A DNA stretch of 64,000 nucleotides, taken from Paracentrotus lividus. Taxonomy: Eukaryota; Echinodermata; Echinoidea; Camarodonta; Echinidae. The DNA is taken from assembly GCA_940671915.1 (NCBI GenBank), contig CALNVZ010003426.1:25768984-25832983 (forward strand). Direction: 5' to 3'. Every line of letters begins with the position of its first letter. The first letter of the stretch is position 1. Under the pieces are notes generated by a model. That model saw only the letters and a program-made list of their open reading frames with translations, did not search any database and was not told the origin of the DNA. This document shows, piece after piece, positions 1 through 22,240 of this stretch. Both the position numbers and the translations under genes were made by a program.

Positions 1-1183
1 ATATGTAAAAATACAGTCGGTCCATATACATGTACCTATAATATACAAAGGAAAGTATAAACCTGCTTCTTCTCATATGCATATTAATTACCATTATTTT
101 AACAACTTTGGGGGGCCATAATTACCCCACGGGTTGGGGTATTTATGGCCTCTATTGGTGCTAATTAATGATGGTAATGTATAATAAATGTTGTTGGGTA
201 TTCCTAATATACTTATCCACTACCAACAATGATTTAATCAATAATAGGTTCAGCCTAAATGTTTAAATTTTGCAATCATAGCAATACATATATTTATGTA
301 CAAAATCGTACAAGTTAATGTCCCCATCTACGCTTATCTGCACTTATACACTGTTTATGCATTGGGGGCCACAATTACCCCAAATGACATTTTCAATTTG
401 ATCCTCCTTTACAGCTCTACTATTGAAGATATTCAGGTGGAAGTTTTTCTGTTGTGTTTTTTTAGTTCCTATTGTTTCAGTTTCAATCAAAATTTCATAT
501 TAAATGATTTTAATTAATGATATCACACCCCACATAAAAAAGCAGACTTGCCACTTTCCAACGAACAGAACTGTAATTGCCGTACATTTTAGGCTCCCCT
601 TAGCACAAAATTTCATGTAAAATATGGCTTATTTTTCTCATATGATAGCAGGAAGGGTTTAGCTAGGCATGTGTAAAAATTAAATTATCATTGTGTAAAG
701 CAGCAAAGAATTATAAGCTCTCAAAGACAAAGGGGCCATAATCACCCCAGTCTCCCCTATACAGTCTACTCCCATTATAATGAGTAGGCCATACAGATAC
801 AAAATTTTGTTAATAGAACAAAGCAATTTTCCCAGTAAGTTTCAAATAATGTGCAGTTTTGTTCAAGTCTTCAGTTCAAGGAAAGTGGCTTGGTCCTGAA
901 CACCCATAATTATTTTCCTTATATATAGTGTAGGCCTACTGTAATAAGGCAACATAGGGAGAGACATGTAAATTGAATGAGAGGCAAATATCTCAACATT
1001 GATATTGACGTAGAGAGAATACATTTTTATGTAATTACACGACAAGCCAGCAATCAATTCAATTTAAATGACTCTAATAAAACTACCTATATTCTAAGTC
1101 CTGAACAAGGTTTTTGCACATTAACCATCATTAAACGAAGCCTTCTTTAAAGTCAAATAAAATCAACCCAGCCTACATATACA

Positions 1184-1184
<1 letters not shown>
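1..1184. other. Non-coding left flank
   Basis: No exon is recognisable on either strand, although the SMPD2-like gene to the right must continue leftwards through or beyond this stretch. It is AT-rich intronic or intergenic sequence with three copies of a GGGGCC...CCCC motif (about 114, 364 and 731). It ends at an A-tract (1185-1211). Confidence 0.5.
112..152. repeat. Short inverted repeat around GGCCATAA
   Basis: The left arm GGCCATAATTACCCC and the right arm GGGGTATTTATGGCC pair with one mismatch across a 7-base loop. Related one-armed copies occur at about 364 and 731. Confidence 0.5.
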
Positions 1185-1215
<31 letters not shown>

Positions 1216-1260
1216 TTTACGTTTAATGTTCATGTATATGGGATAGTATGAACCTTGATC

Positions 1261-1500
1261 GCTACGGGCACTCCGGTGGTCTAGCGGTTATGACGGTGGT
1301 CTAGCAATCCACAGGTCATGGGTTCGAATCCCGCCCAGGCAGCCTATGACCTTTTTCATAGCTGTCTGGTTCCAATATTTATCACACAGCAGTTGCGTGT
1401 GTTTCTACCAATTTGCATGGTTTCTACCGTTGGAGACAAATGAATAAATTAATTGTCTACATATACGTTGTATGACACCAAGATTTGTATTAAATAAAGT
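1261..1500 (+). mobile_element. tRNA-derived SINE-like element
   Basis: The head has a pol III A-box-like TGGTCTAGCGG (seen twice in tandem, near 1278 and 1296) and a B box GGTTCGAATCC at 1321-1331. The tail is AT-rich and contains TGAATAAATTAATT. It does not fold as an intact tRNA, so I call it a SINE head and not a tRNA gene. Related heads lie near 22770 (minus) and 40077 (plus). Confidence 0.6.
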
Positions 1501-1674
1501 GTATAGTAAGATGTAAATCTCGATTCATCCTACCATGAGGCATGTACATGCATAGCAATACCAGCAACCTCACTCCCCATTATGGGTGAATCTCAGGAAA
1601 TTAGAACCGGTATCCCTATTTTCCTCCCACCTTTTTAAAAATTGAATCCTGGAGAAACTATTGATCGTTCTTAC

Positions 1675-1858
1675 ATGTGTATTGTAGACGTTGACCGTCA
1701 TGCCCTCCACATCTATCTTGACCATAGCTACCATCTTTGAGATATACCAGTCTGCCATGGCTACATTATGTGCGTAACCATTCAAGGAATATGGGCGGTA
1801 GAACGTGTCAACGATCGGCCATTTTGAGAACATGCACAGTCCACCGTTCAACAATCCC
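1675..1858 (-). CDS. SMPD2: SMPD2-like coding exon 4
   Basis: The acceptor is TTTTAACCAG and the donor GTAAGA directly after AACACACAT-type codons for N-T-H. Residues 71-131 include GLLNGGLCMFSKWP and YSLNGYAH, the most conserved stretch in the fragment. The next exon should begin with an LHAEY-like sequence; I did not find it in 1-1674. Confidence 0.88.
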
Positions 1859-4800
1859 CTGGTTAAAAGCAAGACACAATTCAAAGATTAAAAAACAAAA
1901 TTATTTGTGTGTCTTGTTCCAGCCAAATCTAGGATGGAGAGAAAAAAAAGAGTGAAAGTATGAAGGAGAGAGAAGGAGACAAAGTTTAAAGAAAGAAATG
2001 GATAAAGGCCACCGGACACCACACGACTTACGACTGACCGACTTTGGATCTGAAATAACTCAGCACGTACAATTTGCAATGCACTTTGTTATTTCAGATC
2101 CAAAGTCGGTCAGTCGCAAGTCGTGAGTCGTGTGGTGTGCGGTGGCCTGGCTTAATGAATAAAAGATAGTTATATTTTACTTGTTTATTTCATTTCCAGG
2201 CATAAGATAAAAACATACAAAAGAAACTATATTCCACTAGTGCTTGATGATGACCAGAAGAAAATTCTTTTTGAGTTTTCCTTACATGGATATAAGATAA
2301 TGCATGAATTAGGAGAGAGGAGCTGAAACTCTTATTTTACTCACATTCTAAAGTAGAAGCCATGAGGTAGAACTGATTCAACAGTGGATTTGATCAACTG
2401 GTAATCATCTAAAGACCAAATCTAGAGAGAACAAAGCAAACAATTAGAGATTGTTATGTATCACATCCCAGAAATGTACACCATGAACAACATAACATTT
2501 CGAAGAACAATCCGCATTTGTCTTATTAGTTACGTGTACCCGAGTGCGAAATTGTATTTTTCGGTATCATATATTTGGAGAAAAGATTCATGTAATGATT
2601 TCCAAGAAAACCCACCCTCCCACATGCGGAATTCTCCCCTTGTATACAGTGCGTCCCTAAAAAAATACTACACACTTTTGAAATGACTGCCAAATAGAAA
2701 GTACATGTATATATGGTTCTTGGGGAAAATATTTATTTGTAAAGAAAGCCCATATCCTTATTATTATTATCACACCAAAATTTCCAAAATTAATTTATGC
2801 TTGAATGAGCACTACCCATTTTTAAAGGGACATCAAAAGAGGCTGCACTGGAATTCAATACCAAGTTATGGATGGCCATAAGGATAAAAGTTTATCAAAA
2901 TCAATAATGGCATAAATCAGCTAATAAGGTAAAATATAAGTTAAAGGTCGCACATAAACATCAATATTATGCAAAGATTGGATAAATGTTCACCCTTTTT
3001 CATAATATTGATTTTTATTTCTGACCTTTGGTTCATATTTTACTTTGTATATGTTGATGATAAATGGCTGCCATACCGGGTAACTGAATTGCGAATTCCT
3101 GTGCAACCCTGTATTTGTGTTCTTCACAAAAGTGGAAAGTGCTCACTCAAGAATGAATCATTTTCACACATTTTTGTGTCAATAATATTGAGGATATAAG
3201 CTTTCTGTACATATGGTCCCAAGGACCATATATTTTTTATTTGGCATCCATTTCAAAAGTGTATATATTTTTTTTCTTGGGGGGGGGGAGACACACTGTA
3301 TAGAATTCTGTACAACAATAATCCTAGTTTTAAATTTCATGAGGATAATAATTACCTCTTGCAGTGACACTATATCATATGATCCACTGGCCAACTCCCT
3401 GGCGATGTGCTGCATACGTTCATTCTTGTGTTTACTGGCACCAAACGGGAGACCCCTTAAACAGAGAGCACAATGAAAAATCTTATTGATTTTGACATTT
3501 CAAATGAGATTTAATCTTTGACACATTTCACTAAATTATACTATGAAAATAATGAATCCTTTATACATCAGCCATTCCATGTAACTCAACACCCAGTGCT
3601 TAAAGTTCCATTCACAAAAATATAATCCTTTTTGGCTAGGTAAATGTCCAAAATGTAAAAATCTGATTTTCACCACCTTTTACCTTCAAATAACCAAGTT
3701 ACACCATCCCCAAAGAGCCAATTAATGTGTTACTTAACTATTTTTTTTTGTTAATGATTTTAATAACACTATTAAAAGCATGTTCTATTGTATGTAGATA
3801 GATATTTTTTTTGTATTTTGTCCTATTTTACACCCGTCTTGGTTCCTGCATTTATGTTTTACCGAGCTTGACATCAGACAATATTTCAAATTGAAAACAC
3901 CATCAAAATGTGTCACGCGAGTCACAAAAAAATGCATCCATATTTTAGTTCACCTTAAGAGTAGTTAAAAGTAGGATTTATAGTTGATAAAAAGTAAGGA
4001 GCTAAAGGTTCCTCCATCATACTAGCAAAGAAGATTTCCAAGTGTAAATCTCTTCATTATGAAAAAAAAAACACCCTAAAGGACTGTCACGCAAAGTCAC
4101 ATTTTAAAGTTTTTTTGTCACGTGAGTCATATTTTACAAAACAAAAAAAGTTTGGAAAAATTTATTGAAAATAAATGAACTCTGCCTTCAAATAAGTCAT
4201 AGAAAATGTTCTGGTAATCACATTAAAGGAAATAATCAGGTTTTGGGGCCAATAATGAGATATTTAGGTTAATCTTAATTTGGAATTGTGGTGAAAATAA
4301 GGAAAATATGATGGATTTCAACCCCATAAGATCTCGGCCATGGAATGACTAAATTTCTAAAACTTGGCATCCTGTTTGGGCATATCATATGTGATATATA
4401 ACCCCTATATACATGTAATTTCCACATCTCTAGTACTTCCTGAGATATAAAAATTCATAATAACAGGTTTGCGTATTTGCTTTTCTATAAATTGTGTTGC
4501 TACAATAAGTCAATGGGAAAATAACCATTTTGTATTTCATTTTCCAAGACCACAATATAGAGCTTGAATGAAATAACTCTGTGATGCAACTGACTTAAAT
4601 GTTTTGTTTGGTTGTAGCCCATTCTACTTGTTCATAATAATAGTTAACTTATAGTTTCTGTTGAAGTTTAATGCACATGCATGTTGCATAAACATAAAGT
4701 GAATGATGAGCTTCGCACGATTAGCCAATCAGAGCAATTACCGCTTTGATCAGAGGCTAAGAATTTCAGGCCGTAAAAAATAGATATCCTTGTGCCAGGC

Positions 4801-5236
4801 TGCCTTGGCTGGATCACACAACACAATTCAGTTCACTTGTGAAGTTGTGACTGTCTTGCAGTTGCACAGAATTTGCTGTAACGTTAGAATCTGGATTTAC
4901 TTTGATCAGATATTGTACACACTACTACACTGCATCTCAACAGTACAAGAATACACCACACGATGGCCTGTACTTAACAATGAAGAAGTCTTCAATTTCA
5001 AGAAGAAGACCTTTAATAAACTTAAGAGTCTAGAAAATCTACACCACACCAAAAGATGCGAATGGGACTGCAGTGTCTACATCGTCTGCAAAGCAACATT
5101 GAAAAACAGTAATTTAACAGAGGTAATTTATTCTGAATAACATGGCATGTGTATGAAAATTTGACAGAACATTATGATAACTCATTTACTAAAAAATGAC
5201 TTACCAGCAATTAAGTGTGACGACTTTTAACTCCAT
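1675..5236 (-). CDS. SMPD2: Neutral sphingomyelinase (SMPD2-like), 5' half, partial
   Basis: Neutral sphingomyelinase hydrolyses sphingomyelin to ceramide and phosphocholine. It belongs to the Mg-dependent endonuclease/exonuclease/phosphatase fold, and vertebrate SMPD2 is a membrane protein. I assembled four coding exons: 5205-5236, 3356-3455, 2345-2421 and 1675-1858 (131 codons). All phases join. The first exon gives MELKVVTLNCW. Then come GLPFGASKHKNERM, SLQEIWSLDDYQ, GGLCMFSKWPI, YSLNGYAHN and NVYNTH. Each matches human SMPD2 in order (NCWG, LLEEVWSEQDF, GLCVFSKHPI, YTLNGYPY, NAYVTH). Asn9 and Glu44 correspond to metal-site residues of the family. The remaining catalytic part (the LHAEYNR-like segment, GDLN, the SDH motif) and the C-terminal membrane segments must lie left of the window. 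Introns carry two foldback elements. Family assignment is sure; the exact paralogue is not. Confidence 0.88.
2007..2147. mobile_element. Foldback MITE in SMPD2-like intron 3
   Basis: The arms are about 53-60 bases. The left begins GGCCACCGGACACCACACGA and ends ATCTGAAATAAC; the right is its reverse complement with small differences. The loop is about 28 bases. No protein is encoded. Confidence 0.8.
2345..2421 (-). CDS. SMPD2: SMPD2-like coding exon 3
   Basis: The acceptor is CTCTCTAG and the donor GTGAGT; the exon is 77 bases. It encodes IWSLDDYQLIKSTVESV and continues to FYFR, ending with AT of a split Met codon. It aligns with human VWSEQDFQYLRQK...HHFRS. Confidence 0.87.
2647..3298. mobile_element. 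TA-flanked foldback element, CAGTGCGTCCC family, copy A
   Basis: The left end CAGTGCGTCCC is preceded by TA (2645-2646) and the right end GACACACTG is followed by TA (3299-3300). The arms are long, about 250 bases, diverged, and meet in the middle. Internal words such as TGCTTGAATGAGCACTACCC (left) and its complement near 3140 (right) show the fold. It lies in SMPD2-like intron 2. The TA target and terminal CAGTGYGTC suggest a Tc1/mariner-mobilised, non-autonomous element. Copy B is at 8146-8826. Confidence 0.8.
3356..3455 (-). CDS. SMPD2: SMPD2-like coding exon 2
   Basis: The acceptor is TTTAAG and the donor GTAATT. It completes Trp11 and encodes residues 12-44, ending in SLQE, whose Glu is the family's metal ligand. 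In human the equivalent reads GIPYLSKHRADRM...LLEE. Confidence 0.88.
3460..5200. other. SMPD2: SMPD2-like intron 1
   Basis: This intron of about 1.75 kb lies between exons 1 and 2. It is AT-rich. A CCAAT-like AGCCAATCAGAGC sits near 4723. A 116-codon plus-strand open frame (4790-5140) has no features I recognise. No further coding exon is seen. Confidence 0.5.
5205..5236 (-). CDS. SMPD2: SMPD2-like coding exon 1 (start exon)
   Basis: The ATG is at 5236-5234, followed by ten codons and TG, then the donor GTAAGT. It encodes MELKVVTLNC plus the first two bases of Trp11. The exon is only 32 coding bases long. It was identified by the conserved LNCW motif and by its phase fit with exon 2. Confidence 0.85.
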
Positions 5237-6120
5237 CTGACCTTGAATTTGACCACCGCTGCCTGCTTTGCATAATTTGGCGTTATGAGCATATTAAAAG
5301 GGATAGCTTACATTGTTCAATTAATCCACAATTTTTCGGGCTCCTTGTGCGACTATAATACGAAGTCTGCGACGCGACGGTAAATGAAATCACGCCTCCC
5401 TCCTCCCCCCTCCCTCCACTCCCCACAGCCCACCCTCCCCCCCTCCCTTCTCGCCTCCTGGATGCCTGGCGGTCAACCATAAGTTCTACCATACACGAGA
5501 AATCGTTAAAATATTGGTCTTTTAGCATTTTTCCCCCCGACCTTTTTTACATTAGGTGTAGTCAATAGTTTTCCATTTTGAGGAAAAATCGTGAAATAGA
5601 TTCCTGAATGTGCATGTCCAAAAGCCTGTGAAAAGGGGATCATTTTGCTGGCTCCCCTTCAAAAACCTGTAATTGGGAAAAATTTTAATGCAGCTTCCCT
5701 TTCAAAAGCCTGTTCTTGGGGTAACTTTGACACGGCTTCCCTACACAAAAGGGGGTATCTCTAAGAATCCGGAACAAGCATAGGCCTACGTGTATGGTTG
5801 ACCAACTGAGGGGCGGGGGGGGGGGGGGGCAGGGGTGAGATGAAATGGACTAAATTGAAATTGAATAAAAGTTTCGGCCTTCGGTAATCCGACAGGTCAT
5901 CATTTCTACATAACAGCATACAGCCATGGGTCCGCGCATGGATGATAGGCTCTTGGCGGAGGGAGGAAAGGGGGCGGGTTGGCAGGGATGATAATGAAAC
6001 GAATGGGATTGTAAGCCCCCCGCCCTCTCATCGTGTTGCATCCATGCAAAATTTGGAGGGGCGCAAACGATGTTAAAAAAAAATAGAAGGTGAGCCTCAT
6101 CTTTGCCCCCCCCCACCTTC
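5237..6120. other. Region upstream of the SMPD2-like start
   Basis: This is the presumed promoter side of the SMPD2-like gene. It has a C-rich tract (5395-5450) and a G-run of about 17 (5813-5829). No TATA box, exon or RNA gene was identified with confidence. Confidence 0.4.
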
Positions 6121-6256
6121 AGAGGGCGCCCACGAGTCCGAGTATTTTTCCCACGAGGCCGAGGCGGAGCAGTATAATGCAAATAACAATATGAGAAAAC
6201 TCGGCCTCGTGGGCGCTCAGCCTCGTGGGAAAATACTCGGACTCGTGGACACTCGG
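6121..6256. mobile_element. Foldback MITE with CGAGG/CCTCG-rich arms
   Basis: The left arm contains CACGAGTCCGAGTATTTTTC and the right arm its complement CCTCGTGGGAAAATACTCGG, with a partial third arm CTCGGCCTCGTGGGCG inside. The minus-strand open frame across it is a by-product of the repeated CGAG words. Confidence 0.7.
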
Positions 6257-6375
6257 TTCTCGTTGACCCTCCCCTTCTACTGATCATTATAATCATCAAC
6301 AGCTCCAATCATCGGCATCCTGTAGCCATCATAATTTCAGTAACATCACCATCACTATACCATTCTATCATCATC

Positions 6376-7885
6376 AGGCGCGTATCCAGGATTTTGCACC
6401 CGGGGGGGGGGGGCGACGTGATTTTGGAGCCCCTTGGTACTTTTCAAGAAATAGCGCCCCCCCCCCTCGCCGAGCAAACCTCGCCTTCGGCCTGAATCCA
6501 TGTTGAAGGATTTATTTATTATTTAATTTATTTGAAGTTTTTTTGTTTTTTTCTAAAAAAAAAAATAAATAAATATACTAATAATTTTAAATACGACACG
6601 AAAGAGGCGATCGGATTTTTTCTCTACTTTACGACCAAAAAGCATTGAAACTTGGGGGTTTCCGTCTTGTTTAGCTCCTCATCAGAATAATCATAATTAT
6701 GAACGGAAATTGTAATTTGTCCATCAAAACAATTTGAAAGTAAGCCATACAAAATCATTCGAAATTTGACCATCAAGTAATGTGCAGTCGAACCAATGTA
6801 ATTGATGTTTTGCTGGTCATAATCCTCATAATCTGGTTACAAGAAAGGAAAAAATAGGCGAGTGCGATCGAAGCTTTGATGTATCGGAATGATCTAAAGC
6901 GGGGACATTTTATGCGTTCCTAAGGAATACAATGTAATAATTCTTTGGAAAATGATGCGCCTTGTGTAATTACGATTTAATGCCGCACTTCAGTATACGT
7001 TAACTTTACATTTTACATAGAGTAGAATTGATATGTGTTTTGATGGTAAGAATCCCATAATTTAAATTCTGGTAAGAGGAAAAACAAAGGCAAGAGCGAG
7101 GAGCGAACGGAAATTTTGAAGTATTCGAATGATTAGAAAAACATGACAGTTTATGCGTTCCTCAGGAACACAGTGTAATAACTCAATAGAAAAAAAAAAT
7201 ATGCGAGCGCGAAGCGCGAGCGTAAACTTTTGCTAAATGGAAGTTTAAAACTTTGCTCTTTCTATAATTATAGAGAACATTTTAAAGACCCCTTCTGTTT
7301 TTTATTTTTATTTTTTTTTTTTGCCCCCTTAGTTTCTAGTAAATTCGGCACACTTCCCTAAGTTTATGATAAAGTTGGAGCCCCTAAGTTAAAGTTAAAT
7401 TTGGCACCCCTACAATTTGAGCTCAATCTGACGTCCCTTAGTTTAAGATCAATTTGGCGCCCCCTTAACTTCAGGTCAATTCGGCGCTCCCTAAGTTTCA
7501 GATCATTTTAGCGCCCCTACATTTGAGCTAAATTTGGCGCCTCTATGTTTAAGGTCGATTTGGCATCCCTCTAAGTTTATTAAAGTTTGATTTGTCGCCC
7601 CCTAATTTTAAGGTCGATTTGGCGCCCCCTCCTAAATTTAAAGTCGATTTAGGCGCCCCTAAGTTTAAGGTCGATTTGGTGCCCCTCTAATTTCTATATA
7701 TATTTTTTTTCTTTTTTTTTCTTTTTTTTTTCTTCCCCTTTCCCCTTTTTCTCCCTTTCTCCCTTTTCTCCTTTTTTCTTCTTTCCTTTTTTTTATTCTT
7801 TCCCTTTCTCCCCTTTTCCTCCTCTTTTCGGCGCCCCCCTGCGCGCCTACCCGGGGGGTCCGGGCCCGTAAAGCCCCCCCCCCCC
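6376..7885. mobile_element. Composite mobile-element remnant with C/G-run borders
   Basis: It opens with GGCGCGTATCCAGGATTTT and a G-run, and closes with a C-run, CCCGGGGGGTCCGGGCCCG, and a second C-run. TCATCA-like sequence flanks both sides. No transposase remains. The right third is a tandem array and a pyrimidine tract. I infer a decayed element; the boundaries are approximate. Confidence 0.4.
7321..7695. repeat. Degenerate ~33-bp tandem array
   Basis: About eleven units follow the pattern GGCGCCCCTAAGTTTAAGGT-CGATTT with many substitutions. Units near 7610-7690 are closest to the consensus. It is followed by a T/C-rich tract (7700-7825). Confidence 0.75.
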
Positions 7886-8029
7886 CAGAATACGTGCATG
7901 ATCATCAGTGTTGCCGCTGTCGTCATCATCATATTCTCAACAGCATTACAATCCTGGCGGACTGAGAGCTAGATTTTTCAGTTGCTCTTACACAAGGTAG
8001 CAGAAACTCCAATACTTAACTTTTTTGGT

Positions 8030-8120
8030 ATGATGCAGCCGGGGTTCGAATCCACAACCCGATTATGAGACAGACGCTCTATCCACGGATATGACTGAGC
8101 CAACACATCGGTAATGCGTC
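8030..8120 (-). mobile_element. tRNA-Met-like SINE head or tRNA pseudogene
   Basis: On the minus strand a D-arm-like TAGAGCG, an anticodon loop TCTCATAATC (CAT) and a T-arm GGATTCGAACCCC appear in order, resembling elongator tRNA-Met. The acceptor stem does not pair, so I do not call a functional tRNA. Confidence 0.4.
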
Positions 8121-8145
8121 TGTGATGGCGAGACTATAGCTAATA

Positions 8146-8826
8146 CGGTGCGTCCAAAAAAGAACTATACACTTTTGACAAGGCTACCAAATTAAAAATA
8201 TTTTATTCTTGGGGAAAAGGTTTAGATGTATATAAAGCTCATCCTCAACTATCATCATGACACAAAAAATTCTGAAAATAACGCATTCTTCAGTGAGCAA
8301 TGCCCATTTTTATGAAGGACACAAAAAATGGCAAGCGCAGGAATTCGCTATTCATTTACCACCTGGGTATGGCGTGCCAAGAAGGATTAAAAAAAATAAT
8401 GGAATGAATCAGCTGACAGAGTAAAAGATATATCAAAAGTCAGAAATAAGCAATCAATATTATGCAAAATGTAGTTTTCCACTGTTTTGTGTTCATATCA
8501 TTGATTTTTGCTCTGATTTCAGTTTATTTTTGTCTTTGTTAGCCGATTTATTCCATTATTTCTTGGATCCTTCTTGGCATGCCATGCCCAGGGGATAAAT
8601 GAATAGCGATTTTTTTTTTTTTTTTTTTTTTTGCGCAGGTGGTTTTTTGTGTCCTTCATAAAAGTGGGCATTGCTCACTGAAGAATGCGTTATTTTCTGA
8701 ATTTTTTGTATCATAATGACAGTTGAGGATATGAGCTTTATAAAAATCTAGACTTTTCCCCCAAGAATCATATATTTCAATTTGGTAGCCTTGTCAAAAG
8801 TGTATAGTTCTTTTTGGGACGCACTG
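8146..8826. mobile_element. TA-flanked foldback element, CAGTGCGTCCC family, copy B
   Basis: The left end CGGTGCGTCC follows TA (8144-8145) and the right end GGGACGCACTG precedes TA (8827-8828). The arms are about 300 bases and highly similar, including ACTATACACTTTTGACAAGG at the left and its complement at the right. A T-run interrupts the right arm near 8611. It shares ends and internal words with copy A, so the two define one family. Confidence 0.87.
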
Positions 8827-8829
8827 TAC

Positions 8830-9966
8830 AGGGTGACGAACAATGCTAGCTAGTCTCGGGATTACATACATGTTGATCAGAATATTATTATGTTCGGGAT
8901 GGATTGACGAGAATAGCGAGCTGTCCTCGATGCAGGATTACAAACTATCTTCTTTATGACATCAACAATGTTTCCAATATCCAATACCCCATTCTTCGTT
9001 TCCAAAATCAATTAAAAAACACCTGGAATCAAGTAGGCCAAAAATCAATCAAATGGGGGAATAGATATGAAATCATATTTTATTATCGTGAAAACAAGGT
9101 CTCCGGACGTTTTGTCGATCATAGACGGCTGGCGGTTCGACTAACACACAATTTGCAATAGTAAAGTTACCAACAACACAATATACAAATTTGTTATTAT
9201 GTAATCAATATTTTGACAGGGGACCGCGGACCGCGGGGGGCACACTTTTCAGTAAACGTGTACAAAAACGCAAAAATGACCATAAACTTGTGATTTTTAG
9301 CCTGTTCAGCCCCCCCCCCCCCCCCACTTTCAACTCAGCCCCTCCACTTTAAAAACACTCCACGGCCTTTCCTTGAAATATAATACATATCGCGTATTGT
9401 CGAAATTCAATGAAAATAACATATCATTAAAATATCACTGGAATTTCGATAAATCTTATCATCAGAGCTTCTTAAATCTGATCAATGATGATAACAATGT
9501 TGATTTGTTTTTACACGAACTTTTAATACATCATTCACAAACGTACACTAGGTATACATACACAAATATAATATGCACACTAAACTTGCTAAATAATGAT
9601 TGATATGAAGCCAGCTTCCAATTTTGTTAAAACACCATTTGTAAATTTATCAACTAATAAAATCAGTGTTTACTAAACATTTATGAATGTTCAATACATA
9701 TTATGACATTACATTAAGCAGAGGTTGAAAATAAGATGAAATCCGTATTATATATACTGTGTTGATTATACACGAAAAGCCTTATTATGCCAATTAGGAC
9801 TCGTAGAAATTTGGTATAAAGCATTTGGGTATTTCTTAATGGTTCGGGGACATACCACGGAGTCATCATTAATGCATTTCGATTGTAGGCCTATTTCTTC
9901 TTTAAGTATCGTACGTACCCCCTTGGCGACATGGAATTTGCCTTTGACAATTCATTCTTGTTACTG
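8830..9966. other. Intergenic, no gene recognised
   Basis: AT-rich sequence with a C-run (about 9310-9325). An 85-codon plus-strand open frame at 8904-9161 has no recognisable motif. TAGGCCTA occurs at 9886. Confidence 0.4.
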
Positions 9967-10228
9967 TGGTATCTCACTTCGCGGAGACGGATTTGAGACT
10001 ATACTTAACTTTGAGACGGCTTGAGACGGTTTTGAAACTTGTCGCGGAGACGTCTCCGATGCTTTTTTTTCCGCTGCGGACACGGGCATGATACCCCCAC
10101 CCCTCCCGACAAGTTTCAAAACCGCGACGGAAAAAGGATCGGAAACGTCTCTGGCGCGACAAGTTTCAAAACCGTCTCAAAGTAGTCCCAAATCTGTCTC
10201 AAATCCGTTTCCGCGAAGTGGGATACCA
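9967..10228. mobile_element. Foldback MITE, GGTATCTCACTTCGCGGAGA family, copy 1
   Basis: The ends are GGTATCTCACTTCGCGGAGA and TCCGCGAAGTGGGATACC-like in inverted order. Internal sub-repeats AAGTTTCAAAACCG occur several times. A shorter relative lies at 56343-56477. Confidence 0.82.
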
Positions 10229-10319
10229 TCATAATCCACACAGCCAGCACACCGTTGATGGAATATAATGCTACCTCTCTTCATGACATGGTTTTGATCT
10301 TCTTCTTCTTCTCGAGTAA

Positions 10320-10325
10320 TTTATT
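10320..10325 (-). promoter_or_regulatory. Candidate TPH polyadenylation signal
   Basis: AATAAA on the minus strand lies about 560 bases after the TPH stop codon. An alternative ATTAAA lies near 10684-10689. The choice cannot be made without transcript data. Confidence 0.3.
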
Positions 10326-10883
10326 TCATTTTTCTGTTTGATTCTATCATTATATATGTTTACATTTGAAAGATCATAATTATATTTATGTTTCTAAAAA
10401 AGGAATTAGAATTTGAAACTAACATGCAATAATCGTAATCAAGTATAATTCATTTGCCAGTTCTATAATTACACCAATGATACCATTTCCTAAATGAATC
10501 TCTATCCTCTCTATCACTTTTACTTTGTTGTCCTTTGTATAATTGCTCCACTTGTCAGGAGTGGATATACGGGTATAGTTCATTATCTCCTCTTGTTTTA
10601 CTCTAATTGAATTGCTTTATGATTTGTATGCATTTACAATAATCATTGATTTAAGTCACCTTTGATGTTGATATTGCGGCTGCTTTAATTCTATGCCATA
10701 TTTATGAATGAAAGAATGCATTAGGACTGAATACAATAATCCTTTCAATATAATTGATATAGAACAATTTAGAACATTGTTTCTGAAAACAAGTCTCAAA
10801 ATTGATGTGTCTTTACAAAAAAAATAATAATTTATACACTTCAAAATGAAATTTGAATCAATTTGTCTTCTTAGTGTGCTTCT

Positions 10884-21892
<11,009 letters not shown>

Positions 21893-22240
21893 GACGACAC
21901 GGAGGATGAACGTCGAATGAACGCCCTATTGATGTAAGATCGTCTTCGAGTTCCGACGTCAATCACCTTGATAGATGAGAAATAGTTGACGTGCTTAACT
22001 TTAGAATAAGAGATAACATGTTTATACTAAAAAAAAATAATAAATTAAACAAAAACTGAGTGGAGATTGAATTGCAATTAAACAAATTAAAAAAGAGGTT
22101 AACGACCGTTAGGTACTGACGTCGAAACTACGTTAAGTTCTTGCGTTAATTAGGAAGAAGAATAGCTTGTCTTTAATCCCCGCGGGTACCGTTAAATCAA
22201 AATCTTTATAAAGAGAGAATGGAAGTGTTTTGCACAGTCT
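21893..22240 (-). promoter_or_regulatory. Putative TPH upstream regulatory region
   Basis: Upstream of the TPH ATG there are three CRE-like words: CGACGTCA (21955-21962), TGACGTG (21987-21993) and TGACGTCG (22117-22124). A TATA-like CTTTATAAAG lies near 22205. The transcription start is unknown, so this is a candidate only. Confidence 0.35.

Noticed and set aside
1261..1345. Functional tRNA gene
   Set aside because: A and B boxes are present but the arms do not fold, the A box is duplicated, and related heads with shared tails occur elsewhere, which indicates a SINE.
4790..5140. 116-codon plus-strand open frame
   Set aside because: No recognisable motif, no splice or homology support, and it lies within an SMPD2-like intron on the opposite strand.
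5850..6308. 152-codon minus-strand open frame
   Set aside because: It spans a foldback MITE and C-rich runs; composition is driven by the repeats.
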